A stretch of 64,000 nt of DNA from the NCBI GenBank assembly GCA_947568835.1, contig OX387603.1:1551701-1615700 (forward strand), written 5' to 3'. Made by a program: the position numbers and the translations under genes. The notes below the pieces were generated by a model. It worked only from the letters and a program-made list of their open reading frames with translations. It was not told where the DNA came from and searched no databases. Positions 1 to 33,500 of this stretch are shown here, one piece after another (the stretch's first letter is position 1; the number at the start of each line of letters is the position of its first letter). Source of the stretch: Protonemura montana (taxonomy: Eukaryota; Arthropoda; Insecta; Plecoptera; Nemouridae).

Positions 1-539
1 TTTTTAGCCAAAACTTCACATGCTGTGCTAGATTTTCTAAGTAATTTACTAAATTTGTTGTCATAATCTATGGAATGATTCAAGAACTATCAGAGTGCAC
101 GTAAGTTCAGCATAATTGTTATAAATTAAGATGCTTTCACAATGTCCTTATGATTTTTTCCAAATAATTTGGTCAACATTAATTTGCTGATTTTATGGAA
201 TTAACACTTGCTTAGGCACAAAACAAGCCTACGAAGAAGATAAAGAATCTCACTTATAAACAACTGCTGAACACAAGCACCAGAAAACAACAATTCAACG
301 ACAAGAAAACAAAAGTAAGCGACAACAAATTAAAGAGGAACGTAAAGTTGAGCCTTGGAGGTCATTCAACGTTACCGAGCGGAAACTGGCACAAACGTAC
401 GGATAAATCGGCAGCGGTGCATTACATGGATGTGCTGTAAAATCAAAGAGATGCGCTCAACAAAAGGATAAAAAGCAAGACAATCGAGAGGCAACGGAAA
501 GAAAAACACACGAACAAACACTCACAAGACACTAATTCA

Positions 540-720
540 ACCTGACCACGAAGAATCGAGGACCGCGATTGGTTGGTCACGTGATCGATCAGCCTCGGGG
601 ACTCGTGATCGATCAGCCTCGGGGACTCGTTACAGATCAATATCGTACTTGTCGCATATAAACTCGGTGAAAGCCTTGCGAGGGCAACACTTCACGTTGT
701 CGTGAGGTCGTAATTTGAAG
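540..720 (+). promoter_or_regulatory. Possible LTR or promoter fragment with direct repeat
   Basis: A CpG-rich block has two direct copies of GATCGATCAGCCTCGGGGAC (582-630 region), then a TATA-like CATATAAACTCGG at about 655 and a GC-rich downstream leader. No ORF follows. It may be a solo LTR or an unrelated promoter; target duplications were not found. Confidence 0.3.
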
Positions 721-1135
721 CGTTTAACAAATTAAAATCACATTCATTTGCTAATTATTATCAAAAATATTAATATAACTATAACGCTGAGACAAGAAAT
801 ATGTTTGAAATGTTCTGTTGATATGAATAACAATCAAGCAACTTTATCACTGTCTCTGGAACGTCTCAAAGAGGCTGTGGTTGGAATGACTACAAGACAA
901 CTTTAGAATTAACAGCTAAATGTTTCCACATCTCGACGCTGTCAAAACTTAACAAAATTCTAACATAAAAAGTACGATTTTGATCCGTAATGTTGCCCCT
1001 GAGGCTTGATTCTGTCACGTTTGTGCAGTGGAATGGAATGAAATCAGTCGCCTTCATTTGTTTCATTTTCAGCATATGAAACAATTGCCAGATTTCATTC
1101 CACTGAACAAAGAAGTCCCGAAAGACAGGCGTAAT

Positions 1136-1559
1136 CGTTGAGTGCAGGTTCTAGTTAGAGACAGAACGTCAATGTTGCAGTCTCTGCGTGAAAGATGGCC
1201 GCCAAATGACTGCCTTACCAACAAAAATGCAGAGTATCGGAACATCACGTTAAGTGGAGCCACTGTCGTATGAAATTTAATTTCGATATTTCTCGTAGGT
1301 TAACTCGCTTTTGAGACTTTTCATGCTCAAAAAATCTCCGTCAATGTTTACCTCAACGATTGATAAACACATAACGATATTAAAAAGCGAGTTAACCTAC
1401 GAGAAATATCGAAATTAAATTTCATACGACAGTGGCTCCACTTAACGTGATGTTCCGGTACTCTGCATTTTTGTCGGTAAGGCAGTCATTTGGCGGCCAT
1501 CTTTCACGCAGAGACTGTAACATTGACGTTCTGTCTCTACCTAGAACCTGCACTCAACG
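1136..1559. mobile_element. Foldback element with 177-bp inverted arms
   Basis: Positions 1136-1312 and 1383-1559 are near-perfect reverse complements (few mismatches) separated by about 70 bp. No transposase is encoded. Both arms contain the same stretch reading TGGCGGCCATCTTTCACG on one strand. Such long-armed palindromes are typical of foldback or MITE-like nonautonomous DNA elements. Confidence 0.75.
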
Positions 1560-1763
1560 GTATAATGTCCACAACAAACAAACAAACAAACAAACGGAAA
1601 CTACGGCAACGAAAGCGAGACGAACACGAGACGGTGGGACGCTCGTGGACTTACGGAGCGATGACGTCGGTGACCTTTGTGTTGCTTCCGCGAGGAGTTA
1701 CGCGGCAACGAGCCGTGGCGCACCTGGGAGGCCGACAGCGGAAATACAGGCTCGGAAACCGAC

Positions 1764-1813
1764 CGGCGCCGCGATCGCGTAACCGTAGCGATTGTTACAC
1801 GATCGCGGCGCCG
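1764..1813. repeat. GC-rich hairpin
   Basis: A 14-bp perfect stem (1764-1777 with 1800-1813, CGGCGCCGCGATCG) extends by a further GTAAC/GTTAC pairing, leaving a loop of about 10 nt. It is far more GC-rich than its surroundings and lies 200 bp right of the foldback element. Confidence 0.75.
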
Positions 1814-1885
1814 AATCAGTGCCGACATTTCAAGGGAAACATTTCACTCTTTTGTAAATTGTAAGTCTCCAGGTTGATTGTTTTT

Positions 1886-2219
1886 AGACTCAAGTCTACT
1901 TGATGTAAACTTAGCACTAGTTTTTACAAAAACTATTTCAACTGGGTTTTCAATGCTAAGTGAAGAACAATTAAATTTCCCAACACACAATCTGTTAGTT
2001 AGTAAAAAAATGCCAATTTGTTCAGGATTTTATTTCAGAAAATACAAAATACGTTAGTTTTTTTGTTATTGACCCTGATTATTTTATTTAGATGCATTTA
2101 GGAAGCTTGAACTTGGTAACTAGCTTAAATTCAGTTGTTCTTCACTTAGCATTGAAAACCCAGTTGAAATAGTTTTTGTTAAAACTAGTGCTAAGTTTCC
2201 ATCAAGTAGACATGAGTCT
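1886..2219. mobile_element. MITE with about 100-bp terminal inverted repeats
   Basis: The left arm (about 1886-1984) and right arm (about 2126-2219) are reverse complements that include TTTCAACTGGGTTTTCAATG and AGACTCAAGTCTACTTGAT. The interior is AT-rich without coding potential. Half-elements of the same family occur at 19750-19912, 51427-51590, around 21400-21480 and 24330-24375. Confidence 0.7.
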
Positions 2220-2916
2220 GGAAACAGTTAGGTTAGCAGTCGACAGAGTTCAACGAAACAACGACTCCTCGTGTAACTCTTGCCGTCAAATTGAGACAGG
2301 AATCGGCAAGTGCAGTTCAAGAGTCCAGCAGTTCTTGAGCAGCGCTGCGAAACAGGCTGCGGCTTGGACAACTACACGTTACTTAAAGTTAACAAACAGT
2401 TTGAAAGTTCCCACGCAAGAAGATAGCAGCCCATTAAAAAAAATAAATAAAAAAAAAAATCATTTAGTTCCATTCTAATATTAAACCAGAAAACCATTTT
2501 TCAGGTCGAAGATTTTTCCACATGAAGGCAAAACCAACAAACCAACAAAAAGTTCACATTAAGAGTTTAAATTTAGAGTCACAGAGCTACAGTTAAGCAT
2601 TCTACAGCCGTTTGTTTTAACAAATTTAAGTCGAGCTGCAAAGATTTCCCAAATGAACAAACCAACAAAAGACAGTTCGACGTTAACCCCAAGGACTGTC
2701 AGGACCTATTCAGCGGATCGTTAAGAAATTAACAGACTGTTAACAAACAAAATAACATCTTCTAATCGGCCGACCTTCTCGGGTTCACAATAGACCACAG
2801 AAAAACCAACCCAAAAAGCTGAATCACTAAATTGCTGTAAGAAAATCCCCATCTCCCCGGCAACTAGGACCTAGTCTATAATACATCATTCAATAATTTG
2901 ATTTAAATGAACTTAC

Positions 2917-22830
<19,914 letters not shown>

Positions 22831-22877
22831 CTGGCCGGGGCAAGCAGGGCGTTATAGCAATATGTTCAGTGGTGATT

Positions 22878-23410
22878 AATACATATTCATGGGTAACTCA
22901 GCTCATGCTCAAAGAATTTTTAGAATTCAAAAGAGAGTCATAAGAATAGTAGCCAGAGTCGGAGGTCGAACTAGTGTACGACCTTATTTTTTCGAATATG
23001 AAGTTTTACCCCCATATATTTATGACTGTACATTATATTTATACAAAACCATGACTGATTTTATTTTAAAATAGGTACATTCACGACGGCAATATCAGGT
23101 ACACACTTGATATATTTGTTGATAAATATACATCGACACAGTTCGTCAAACAAATCAGTGGAGCGTGCCCGACTATTTTTAACAAGCTACCTGATAAGTG
23201 ACTCGCTATCTAAGTTCGAATCAGGTTTGCACAAATTCCTGGTTACAAATTGTTTTTCTAGTGTGAATGACTATTTGACTGACTGTAATTATTTGTGATT
23301 TTATTGTATATATTTTTTTTGTCCTGTTACTATGTGATCTGTTACGGACGCTAAATCCTATCAACATTCTGTTGAAATATTTTGTGGTAACTAATAAATA
23401 AATGTATGGA
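22878..23410 (+). mobile_element. Decayed non-LTR retrotransposon (LINE) 3' end
   Basis: Two frames carry the C-terminal end of a LINE reverse transcriptase polyprotein. The first has IFRIQKRVIRIVARVGGRT and RPYFFEYEVLPPYIYDC. After a frameshift, the second has SVERARLFLTSYLI and KFLVTNCFSSVNDYL. The pattern QKR-IRI followed by RP-F and L-P-IY is typical of Jockey/CR1-like ORF2 termini. The copy ends in an AATAAATAAATG tail. It is 5'-truncated and inactive, and sits just upstream of the first visible WNK exon. Confidence 0.75.
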
Positions 23411-23419
23411 TAATAATAT

Positions 23420-26400
23420 ATGTGATCATTTTGGTGATAATTTTTCATCATGACCAGTTTTTAGCAGGACTTTAGCAGGAGTTGGTTGCAGATTACAGGT
23501 TCTTTGTTGAATAACTCAGACTCTGGATCGATCTCCTCAAGGACTTCCTTGTGTCAACTCGTCAAAGAATCCTGAGTTCAAATTGCTGACAGACAGAGAA
23601 TTGTGGAAGAAGTTGGTGACGAAGAATTTGAAAGATGAGATTTATGTAGTGGTTGACCGTTTACACATCTGTATGCCCATGCACTATAATAGTTTCTACC
23701 AATTTTAACATTTAACTTATATAAAAAGAACAAAAATAATAATAATAATATCAATAATCAAATAGCATTTGAACGCTTTTTGAATGGAGTTAAAATCACC
23801 AACGTAAAATTTTCATTTTTAAAGGTCTTCGATGGAAAGGGCCAACGAAATCAGAAGCTGAGCTGCGGGCGTCACGGTTGTTTGCCTTTTATGATTTATT
23901 TAATTCTTATTCAACGTTGACAACATTCCAATTCCACGTACCCACATTTCGTTGGTCTAAACAATTATTCACGTACGTAACTAATCACTAATCACTTCGC
24001 CAATTATTGTCTATTTCTCTGGTGTAATAAAAGACGATTGTTCTGGTCAAGTTGAAGAAGTGAACGTTCAAGAAGTTCCCTGGTCGTGTACAACGTATCT
24101 AACTGAACGCGTTGCTCTACACACTGCGTTGTAAATCACTTTCAATCAAGATCTTGCTTCGCGTGTGGGATGAGTGACCGTTTCACTTGACTGCTTCAAT
24201 TGACAGGTCACAGGTCGTGTAGTCAACTTGTATGTAGGTGTTGAATCGAGGTAATTTCGTCTGTGGCCTGATCTTGATTGTGACCAGACCTGGTAATAGT
24301 ATTTTATTACTGATAGGTTTTATGGTTTTGACAATAACTAGTGCTAAGGTTAAGTCAAGTAGACATGAGTCCAAAATCCAGGTGATATGGTTATTTCTAG
24401 TTTACTGGTTAGATTAAAAGGATATTTTTTCATATTGTTCTGTAAAATATGCAGGCAAACTTAACAATTTTGAAAAATAACGACGTTACGATTATTGTTA
24501 TCTGTTTAAAGAATTTTGTAAAAAAAAAAACTTAAGATTCTTAAGGTAATTTACTATCCTTGTCTAGCCGCGTCTAACTGCAGTATCCTGGCAACTCTTC
24601 TGAGATTTCAGATGCTTCAAGTTACCGATTTTGCAAAGCTATTCGTCTATCGTTGGTTACTTTGGCACGGCCACATTTTACGCCAGGAATATTTAAAGGG
24701 ACATTTTAAGCCTAAGAGTGATTTGAAGACAACATCAAACATAGATTTTAGATATTTTCTTGTCATATGTCATTGTGTACATGATTTCTGTTGATAAAAT
24801 GAATTGAACTCATTGCAAGTTTTATTGCATTCACTTCACTAGCAAAATATTGGGCTACAGCATATAAATCACAGCATATGATCGCGGCGTACTCAACAAT
24901 CCGTGACTTCGCATGCTTCGCTGGAGAAAAGTTATTATGTTTTAAAATCTTTAAAAAATACTCATTCGAGCTCCAATGAGTTTCACGATGCAAACAACGA
25001 TTGTAAAGTACGTACGTCCGTGTTGTTGCTTTGGTAGCCTTTAGACCGAAAATAAAACAAGTGGTTGAGGTACAATTTCAAGCACAACATTTTTGATTCG
25101 TTTCTTTGACGAGAGCACCGTGACTTCTTCACTATGAATTTAAATGCTCACTGGGTTAAGTATGCTGAAGTGTTAAAATGTTCCCACTCCAATGCCACGG
25201 TTTTATCTTAAACACATTCAAACGTTTCAAAACAAAACACAGGATGCTCATCAATCACCTGCCTTTTGTCACGTTGCAAACAAGACAGCAAGAAGTGAAT
25301 CATCTTTTCCCACCAAGATAGATTATCTTTTGTCACAAGGGCAAAAATATGCAGCAGACAAATTATCAAACTGATGCAGAAAAAACTTCCTTTAGAGCCA
25401 CGAACCAACAATTAATTTAAATAAAATATTAGATGGTTTGACACAAATGTTGGGAGGTTTTCATTTCCAGGTAAAACAAGACCAGAATGAAACGATACAA
25501 CAGAAAATCTTATAGAAATGTCTGGAATTGTTGAAGAGTTTAAGCTATTGTTGTAATGATTAATATATTGATATAAATGAATGATAGGGCAGCAAAATAA
25601 ATATTAGGTATTGTATTATATGAAGCCAATCTACTTAAAACTAAACTTTAATTAAAACCAGTTGATTAAATCAACATAATGACGTTGTACCCGAGTAAAT
25701 CAAATGTGCAGACAAACAATAAAGAAATTACAATACAAATCAACTGTTAACTTAACTCCATCCTGAGCAGGGACGCTCCTGTCAAAACTGTCAAAAAAAC
25801 CCAACAACTTTTGAAACTTCTTTTGAGCAAAAACAAAATTACCTACATGTCCTTTTCAGGTTAAAATATAGATTAGAATTTACGTGATATTTTGTTGACT
25901 TTTCAATGCAATTTATCGCGTGTACCTGAATCTTTCTTGTGAAGACCATATCTAACAACCGCCTGGCGAAATCTGCACTGCGCGTTGCTCAAAATAAGAC
26001 GGGATAATGAATTGGCAAGATAATTAGCGTGCGCTTACTAACCATGCTCAGCATTTAGGAACTTTGCTTCACTGTTATCTCAATAAGAAAGTTGGGGGAG
26101 GGGGGCATATTACTTATCACTCTTAATCAGCTGCATCATGGTAGTGACTATTTATCAGTAAGAATGTGGATTACTATTGTTGTGAGTGGGTTTTGGTGCT
26201 ATTGTTGGGATGTTTTGTGCAATAATCACTTTGTATGGGGATATCAGATCGTGGACCTTGGCCAAATTGAGTTGGAATTCAGGAAAATCCCTAAAACCCC
26301 AGCTCTGCTCTCTTATCGTGAGTTTGTAAAAAGGATGAGACTTGCAGATTTGTTTCTTTGATTTTTGCCAGCTTAGCAGTGAGGAAATTAATTATTTTAT

Positions 26401-28250
26401 GCTACAAAGACTGCGCCTGGTGGCAATCACAACGTGGACTGTAATTAAACTGATTAAAAGTAATTCTGCAACGGCTGGTGACCCATTCAAGATATTGTTA
26501 GTTGGATTTCCTAGCCCAAGAACATTTCATTGCCCAAGCAATTGGATGTGTCAATTGTCAGAGAAGTGGATTGGGGCAGGTCTTTTATTACTGGCCTTAT
26601 TTGATTAGATCTAGTTAATCGATTCAAAGATTAGATAGTCAAGTGGGCTTGTCCCAAGATAAACATTATTATATCAATGGATTTATCAATGAATTGCATT
26701 GCGATGAATCGGCTGATAACACTTATATGAACACCGTGTGACAATAATGTTGCATTGCAAAATCTACAAGTGCATCCAAAATTGGTTCAATCTACATTTG
26801 AAACCAATCGCGTTAAGAACACGAAAAGCATGGATTTAGCTACGAGATGCAAATACAAGCAGCTGTCACTTGGGGTTTTGTACATATCATATACACATAC
26901 ACATTATGAGATAAGTTGGTAATCAGGAAAGCAGTTTAGTACGTTGACATTTGGTTATAATGTGCCTAGTGGCAAGTAGATACAATGCATCGCTGTCAAG
27001 AAAAGTTCCTGGTTGGTGATAGTTGACCATGCTAGGTGGTTAGTGAGATATGGAGGTTATCTAAATGTTCATTTCTATGTAGAAGATAAAAGGAGTTGGC
27101 AACACTGTTTGAAGGTGGAAAGCATCAAATAAAGTTGTTGAAGATAAAAAAAAAGTTGGTAGGCTTGCTTAAAGGTGGTTGGGATTTAAATTGAGTTGAA
27201 TTTGTGAAATGATCTTTTGTTACATACGTTAGGTAATTATTTGGTTGTGGTAATAAATCTAAAGTTACGACAACGCCTGATTAGAAGACATTTAATGGGA
27301 ATATGAAATCGTTTCATAAAAGGTTGAGAAACTCGATTACATTTAATTTTACGGAAACTAGTTTGTATAAAGAGTTCTCTAAAACGTTGAAAAATGTGAA
27401 AATTAGCGAAACAAAAGAATGGCACGTCAAGACCGTCTTGATAAAAATGCACATTTTGTGTTCAGTTGGCTTTGGAATCTTGTTTTCAACCAAAAAACTG
27501 AACGTTGGAAAATAGTTGTATAAAAATATGAGGACAAGTTTAGATTGGAAAGTGATATTAGTAGACAATAATGTAATCAGAAACAAGCAACTCTTCTCAG
27601 GACACGAAGCCTTGGGACGGTTCTACCAAATACAGGCTACAACAGTCAAGCATGGGATCCAATACACTGACGTCTTGAGCATTAGGCCCATAAAGCGGGA
27701 TGATGCCCAGTTAAGTTTATTCTCTCATATACCCAATTAATTTCAAGTTTTTTCAGGAGAAGCCTCGTAAGCTCTGTTGCACTCAACCCGAAATTAGCAA
27801 TATTAAGGACAGATAATTTAGATTACCACAAATTTGTTGATATACAACTGCCTGCTTGAAAATGTCTGTGAAATAGATTATTCCCAACTGATGCATTTTT
27901 TTCCCGAAATATGTTCAAATATATAAGAGGAAGGGTGGAAGAAACCTTGACATTTGGTAAGATGGACATTAAAAACTTTTGTTTAAAATAGGAAGACCTT
28001 TTAAAATTGATACTGCTTTTAAAATACTGATTTGAAACATGAACTTTAGGTAATGTTAGATCAGATTCTGAGAAGAAAGCAAGTGATTTATACCGTGTAG
28101 AATAGAGATGTAAGATAATGTAGGTGTTAGGACACTACAAAAAGGAATGAAGTTATATTGAAACAAACTGTGAACGTTCGTGCTAAGTACTACTCACCCG
28201 TTGGCTTTTGCTCATTGGGAGCAAAATTTCAGCAGGCGTTAATTTCGGCT
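23420..28250. other. Intergenic/unknown region
   Basis: AT-rich sequence between the LINE remnant and the SMIM29-like gene. A MITE arm remnant lies at 24330-24375. The missing 5' exon(s) of the WNK gene are expected on the minus strand here or beyond, but I could not pick one. Scattered ORFs under 90 codons lack any recognisable motif. Confidence 0.55.
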
Positions 28251-29661
28251 GGCGTTTTTTCCAGTCGGCTCATCTTGCATCGAGAAGGTAGCGAAATAAG
28301 CAGTGACTAGTCTACCGTCTATCGAGATTCAAGAAGACACTACCGAAAGCTCACTAAAATGTGATGAAAATATGTTTAAACTCGACGACAAGAAGTGCTT
28401 ATTTTTATACTTGGTACATACGTACGTTTTGTATCGTTTGATATGTGATTCGTTAATTGATTGTGTGGCTGGCTACGGTTTTGTAGTTTTTAAAAATAGT
28501 TAATTTCCAAAAATATGAGTTCCATTTCTGCTGCAACGTTTGGTATGTAGGTTAACTTTCTCACGTTGTATCGTTCTGGAGAAGAAGATATTTTGAATTA
28601 GTTTCTATTACTATTTATCAATTGTCGAAAGCACATACCGATTTATGTCAATTACGACCAGGTAAGTGACATGAGCAAATCTTACCACTTGTTCATTGTA
28701 TTTTAGTGCATATAGGATATAAATATACTAGTAGCTAATGTGTATTTACAAACCCCCACAGTATAACTAGTGATATATTTTAAACTATTGTTCGCAAAAC
28801 AATCAAAATGAATATTCTATTTTAAAATAATTAATAACTTGTATATAACCTATTTCAGTTGCTACAGCCATGTGTCTGATAAAACAGACAGATGAAACGA
28901 CTACTTTGCTCGTTGTTCTAAGATCTTTCTTCAAACACGTTATGTTGTGATATTTATAGACAGTACAGTCAAATTAAAGAGCTGGTGTTGCAATGAACAC
29001 GAATAAAAATTGTTTTATTTGCGTAGTAAGTAATATATTTAATTGATTTGGCAGAGAAAAAATTTGGTATGGGTGGAGCTTGTAAATTGTAACCTCGTCC
29101 TTGAGGAAAAATGTTTTTCATACGATGTTCGTAGACTTTTTTTTGTATCCGAAAGATTCAATGTGTAGCTGAATGTATATGCCATTCTATCCACTAGTAT
29201 TTTAATTGATAACCCTACGATGTATTAATCAAACTCACACAAATAACAGCATAGACCTTCATCACAGACACTACCAATATCCTTCAAGGCTACTATCGCC
29301 CCTAGCGTTTGAAATGTGAAATTCAAAAACAGCATGGTGGGATTAGAATAATAAACTTTTGACGTTTACGATCTTTATTCAGTTTTCACTCTAACTGGGG
29401 TTTAAAGCAATGTATAAATTGATAGTACTGGAAGAAACAATCTTCTTATATCGAGCTGCATAAAATGTTTTGTCGATCCATTTTCCTATAATTTAATATT
29501 TTATTCGTAAAAAGGGGGTGTTTACTCCATGGTAAATAGGTACGTCATTTAATCATGATCTAATACAAATCAAATCAGGACATACATTGGTGTGTCACCC
29601 TTCACTCTTTAACAATTGCAAGTCATACACGTATAACCTCTGCCAATTTCAGGTCTATGTG

Positions 29662-31437
29662 ATGGCTGAAAACTCATCAAACAGCACAACAGAAGAAACA
29701 ACGCCAATAATATCCACAACCCTTACGACAACAATTGTGGACCATGTAACGCCAACCCCAGAGACTGATTCCCAATCAGAGCTACGTTTTATATTTGTTC
29801 CGTTAACAGTTCTAGTCCTAATCCTTCTCTTAACAGCAATGGTAAGTCTGTTAATTGATTAGCAATGCATAATCTTCAAAATCACTTTCTCTAAAAGTCC
29901 ATGTGAAAGGGCTAAAGGGCTAGTGAAATGGAAGGTTTTGAAAAAATCCCATTTGTCTGTATGGTTTTTTTAAATCAGGGCAGCCAAATGGCTGCTCTGA
30001 TTTAAATATAACCTCCAAGAAAGTACCTTTTTGGGTTCTGAACTCCTCTTGCATTTTTCACAGAAAGGTCATCAAACCAATCAGAATTATTTTTATTTTT
30101 TTTAAATCCACAAATTTTTTTATGCCCGTACCAAAAAGTTCTTAACTTTCTCAAAGTTATAGAACATACCCACTGAAATAAGGCATCTGTTAGTTCTCTT
30201 CTTGTTCTCATTTCATTTCTATTTTTGGAAATATTTTCAGTGAAATTTTTAATCAGACATTTCATGCCTAACGTTTCATCAATTGCGCATTGGTTGTGTA
30301 ATTAAACACACTTCAATATAAAGTCTAAATCTAGATCTACAACCCAACCTAAACCGTTCAGAACTAAAGAATCCCTAGTGAATGTAACGTTAGGGAGACA
30401 CTAAATAGATTGAACCAGGAAATGCATCATAATGCTGAAGAAGTTGTGAGTTGTGACAGATAAAGAAAGGAATAGGTCAAACATTTCAGCTGGTGCCTTG
30501 TGCACATGAGTTCGATGACTATCTCACTGAATTAACTGGCTGACTTGAGCCTCCTATCTTAGAACAGAACATACACTAGGTATCAACCAACCTTCGCGCT
30601 ACTGTCATTAATCCAACCTTCTCTGGACTTCAACATTTTTTGAGAGAGGATCACTTACAAGTCCCACTAACTGGTTGATTAATTGATTGATTTCCTTTAT
30701 TGGCTTAAATAAAAATAAACATTTACAAGCCATGAATCCCGTTAGGGATCGTCAGGATAGCACATAAAAATAATATTAATAAAATTTAGTTATAATAATA
30801 ATGATATTAATAATAGTAATAATGATAATAATAATTCTGATGGTATGGCAGTGATGTAACGAAGAAGGGAAGAGAGAGGGAGCTCAAATTACCGGGAAAA
30901 AAAATGCTTTCTTCGCGCGGTGCACTTGTTAAGGAATTTGTAGAAAAACCCGAGAATCAGACTTTTCGGCGAGTCGCCTTTATTGCCTTGTTAGCGAGGA
31001 TCTATTGTTAGATACTTTGTTCTTTAGTCTGCGGTTATTACTGTGGATAATTGTTACTTTATCTCTGCCCCTCTTTGTCTGGCTTTAACTTTCCTAAATG
31101 TCCACAAAATATTGCAAGACTATTTTGCTGACCTTGTGTTTATTCTTCGTCGTAGGTCTTCAGTTTTATTAGAAAGAAACGCGTTGATCGCTTGAGACAT
31201 CATCTCATGCCGATGTATAGTTTTGCTCCTGGAGAGGACGAAGCAGATTGGGAAGCAGAACTGTTGGAAGAAGGGTCTGACCAGCGCAAGGTACGTAGAA
31301 TAGAAACTAGGGCCCGGACGTGGCGTTGATGTGGAATGTATTTTTAAATGTTGTCGACTTTATTATCGTTCTAGGGCTACAAATCTATGGAATATCCAAG
31401 AAGTGATAGTACAGAATTGTTTGCGAATCCAAGATAG
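29662..31437 (+). CDS. SMIM29/C3orf18-like small single-pass membrane protein
   Basis: Three coding exons, 29662-29841, 31156-31290 and 31375-31437 (phase 0 joins), give 125 residues. The N-terminus is short and Ser/Thr-rich with N-glycosylation sequons (NSS, NST). A membrane segment spans about residues 43-66 (FIFVPLTVLVLILLLTAMVF). The cytoplasmic block RKKRVDRLRHHLMPMYSF, followed by acidic EAELLEEG, closely matches the conserved juxtamembrane signature of vertebrate SMIM29 and C3orf18. The coding exon starts after an acceptor at 29651-29652, so a 5' noncoding exon is expected; CCAGTCGG near 28270 with a donor at about 28290 is a candidate. The first polyadenylation signal lies near 32195. 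The function of the family is unknown. Confidence in the family is high; in orthology to one vertebrate member, moderate. Confidence 0.9.
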
Positions 31438-32636
31438 GATTTTCAACTCTAAAATGCTGGTATTTTAGCTTACCATCTATTTATTTGTGCCATTCAAAGA
31501 TTGGTTCTATATACAAACAATTGTTTTTGTTTTGTTCTCTGACTGTGAAATCTTTTAACAATTGATGCAGTTCAAGTAGTTTTTAATTGGCTGGAAAAAA
31601 TTGCCATTCTTTTATTTAATCCAACGTTTCACTAACAGTAATGCAATGCTTTTGTTTAGTAGAACATCATATGCTAAGCAAGACATAATTTGAATGGAGT
31701 AAAGTTGTTCAAAGTTTCTTCGGTCTTAGTTTTAGGTTAGGTATACATCGAAACTGATTTCATACAAAACTAGTAAATCTCTGTTCGCTTGTATTCGGTA
31801 TTGCCATTGAGTTCTAGTCGTCTGTAGGACAAATGTTTCTCTATTATTTATTGCTGTAGGATAGTTAGACATTTCGATACCAAATTTTGAATTGGAAATA
31901 TTAAACCCAAAGAAATATTGATAGATTACTTCCATAGACTTAAACTTAAAGCTCTTTGTTACGCTTCATTAACTTCTGTAACTAGGTTATAAACGTGGCA
32001 ATGATTGAGATTTCAGCAAGCAACGATATTGTTGTTTGTCAATCACTTGCTAGCAGCTCGCAGTGTTAAACTACATTTTTAAAGTAAACACTCGTTTCAA
32101 AAGCAGCTCATTTTACGAACGTTATAAATGTTGTTTTAATTCCAAGTTTTATCGATGTACATCAATACCACTAATCGCAGGTAATTTATTCCAATAAAAT
32201 TATTGTCATATTGTGTGTTTAAATAAAAATACATGTTTCATTTGACCTTTCAATGTTCCACGTCCTTTATCATACAAAACATCCTCGACAAGAAATGGCG
32301 TTAGCAAAGAAAACTAAAGAAGTCTTGGTTTGACTGGACATGAACTTCTTCAACTCTTCAACGCAGAGATATTCGATGGTAAAAAGCATGGAAGTCGAGG
32401 CAGTTGGGAAATAAGTTGTGAAATCCATAAGGGATGCAAAAAGGCATAAGTCACATTTGAAAACCTCAATGAAAATCTACTTGTTTGAACATGGTTTTCA
32501 TAGTATTGAAGAGTTTATGAAGGTGAATGTGATATGAGATGTTTTTAATGTGATGTGCATGCCTTGGGACTTGATTCACACATTGTCACTATGTTATTAT
32601 GAATCGAAAATAAAAATAGAAAATACAAATACAAGA

Positions 32637-32715
32637 TTTAGATTGCAAACGCTTGCAGTGGGAAGAGTACTTTATTAGTAGAAATACTCATAACCTCTCG
32701 AACGTTGGTCCATTC
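32637..32715 (-). mobile_element. tRNA-SINE tail fragment (degraded)
   Basis: ATTGCAAACGCTTGCAGTGG followed by TACTTTATTAG and a diverged CTCATAACCTCTCGAACG body; no head is left. Confidence 0.5.
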
Positions 32716-32989
32716 TCAACAAATGCACTAAAATCACGTAAAACACGTATTAAAACTCTAAGTAAAATTGGAGAATATAGGAACTATATTAATGATAATA
32801 TGTAGAAATGGGATAGTTATGCAATATAAAGCCTCAAAACATGCAAAAACAAATGCCTAAATGTGCTAAACATGAAAAATCCATTAAAATAAGATGGATT
32901 AGCAGTTGAAAACCATACATTTCTATATTCTTATCATTACATATTTGGTTTTATTAATTATAAGTTAATACCTGTAACTGTTCACTTTA

Positions 32990-33410
32990 CAATGGCTAAC
33001 TAATATTCAGCGGCGCTAATCGATGTCGCTCATCTAATAGAATGCTTTCATACGAGGAGAACGATCTTTCAAGATCACACGACGTCACTGAGGCATATTT
33101 TAAATTGCAAATTTGAGCAGAGGACAAATCATCTTCTACAAAATCGTATGTTCCTCCTGCCGTCATTCTCTGCACTCCACACAATAGCTTGTAAGAAACA
33201 TTGTTTTTGAGCACAAAGTCGAGTTAATTAAGCGCTACTTTGGCACGGTCTCCGGGAGCTTTAGAAAGTTCCGAGTGCAGATCTTGTATAATCTGAAGCG
33301 ATGTCGTTAGTGGTTCGCCAAACGTCTCTAGTAATTTGGAAAGACCTGCCCGCTTCCCTTCCACAGAAGACTCAACTTCTGCAATAACAACATTCCTCTT
33401 TATCATAGAA
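32990..33410 (-). pseudogene. Decayed hAT-like transposase C-terminal fragment
   Basis: One minus frame, interrupted by a single stop near 33224-33226, encodes LLETFGEPLTTSLQIIQDL, then VLKNNVSYKLLCGVQ and the signature LKYASVTSCDLERSFSSYES. The KYAPxTSxDxERSFSxYK-like motif and the preceding V-L-x-K-N motif are typical of the hAT-like/CGGBP1-like transposases common in insects. No terminal inverted repeats were identified; a tRNA-SINE remnant lies about 280 bp to the left. Confidence 0.6.
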
Positions 33411-33481
33411 GGGGTTGAGAGGGTCGGGAATCAGATATTACCTGGTAATTACCCATTTACCTGGTACTATACTTAGAAAGT

Positions 33482-33500
33482 CCCCCCCCCCCCCCCCCCC
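33482..33500. repeat. Poly-C tract, about 19 bases
   Basis: An uninterrupted cytosine run; rare in this AT-rich area. Confidence 0.95.

Noticed and set aside
30002-30265. 87-codon minus-strand Lys-rich ORF in the SMIM29-like intron
   Set aside because: No motif, no splice signals; probably chance or a very old element remnant.
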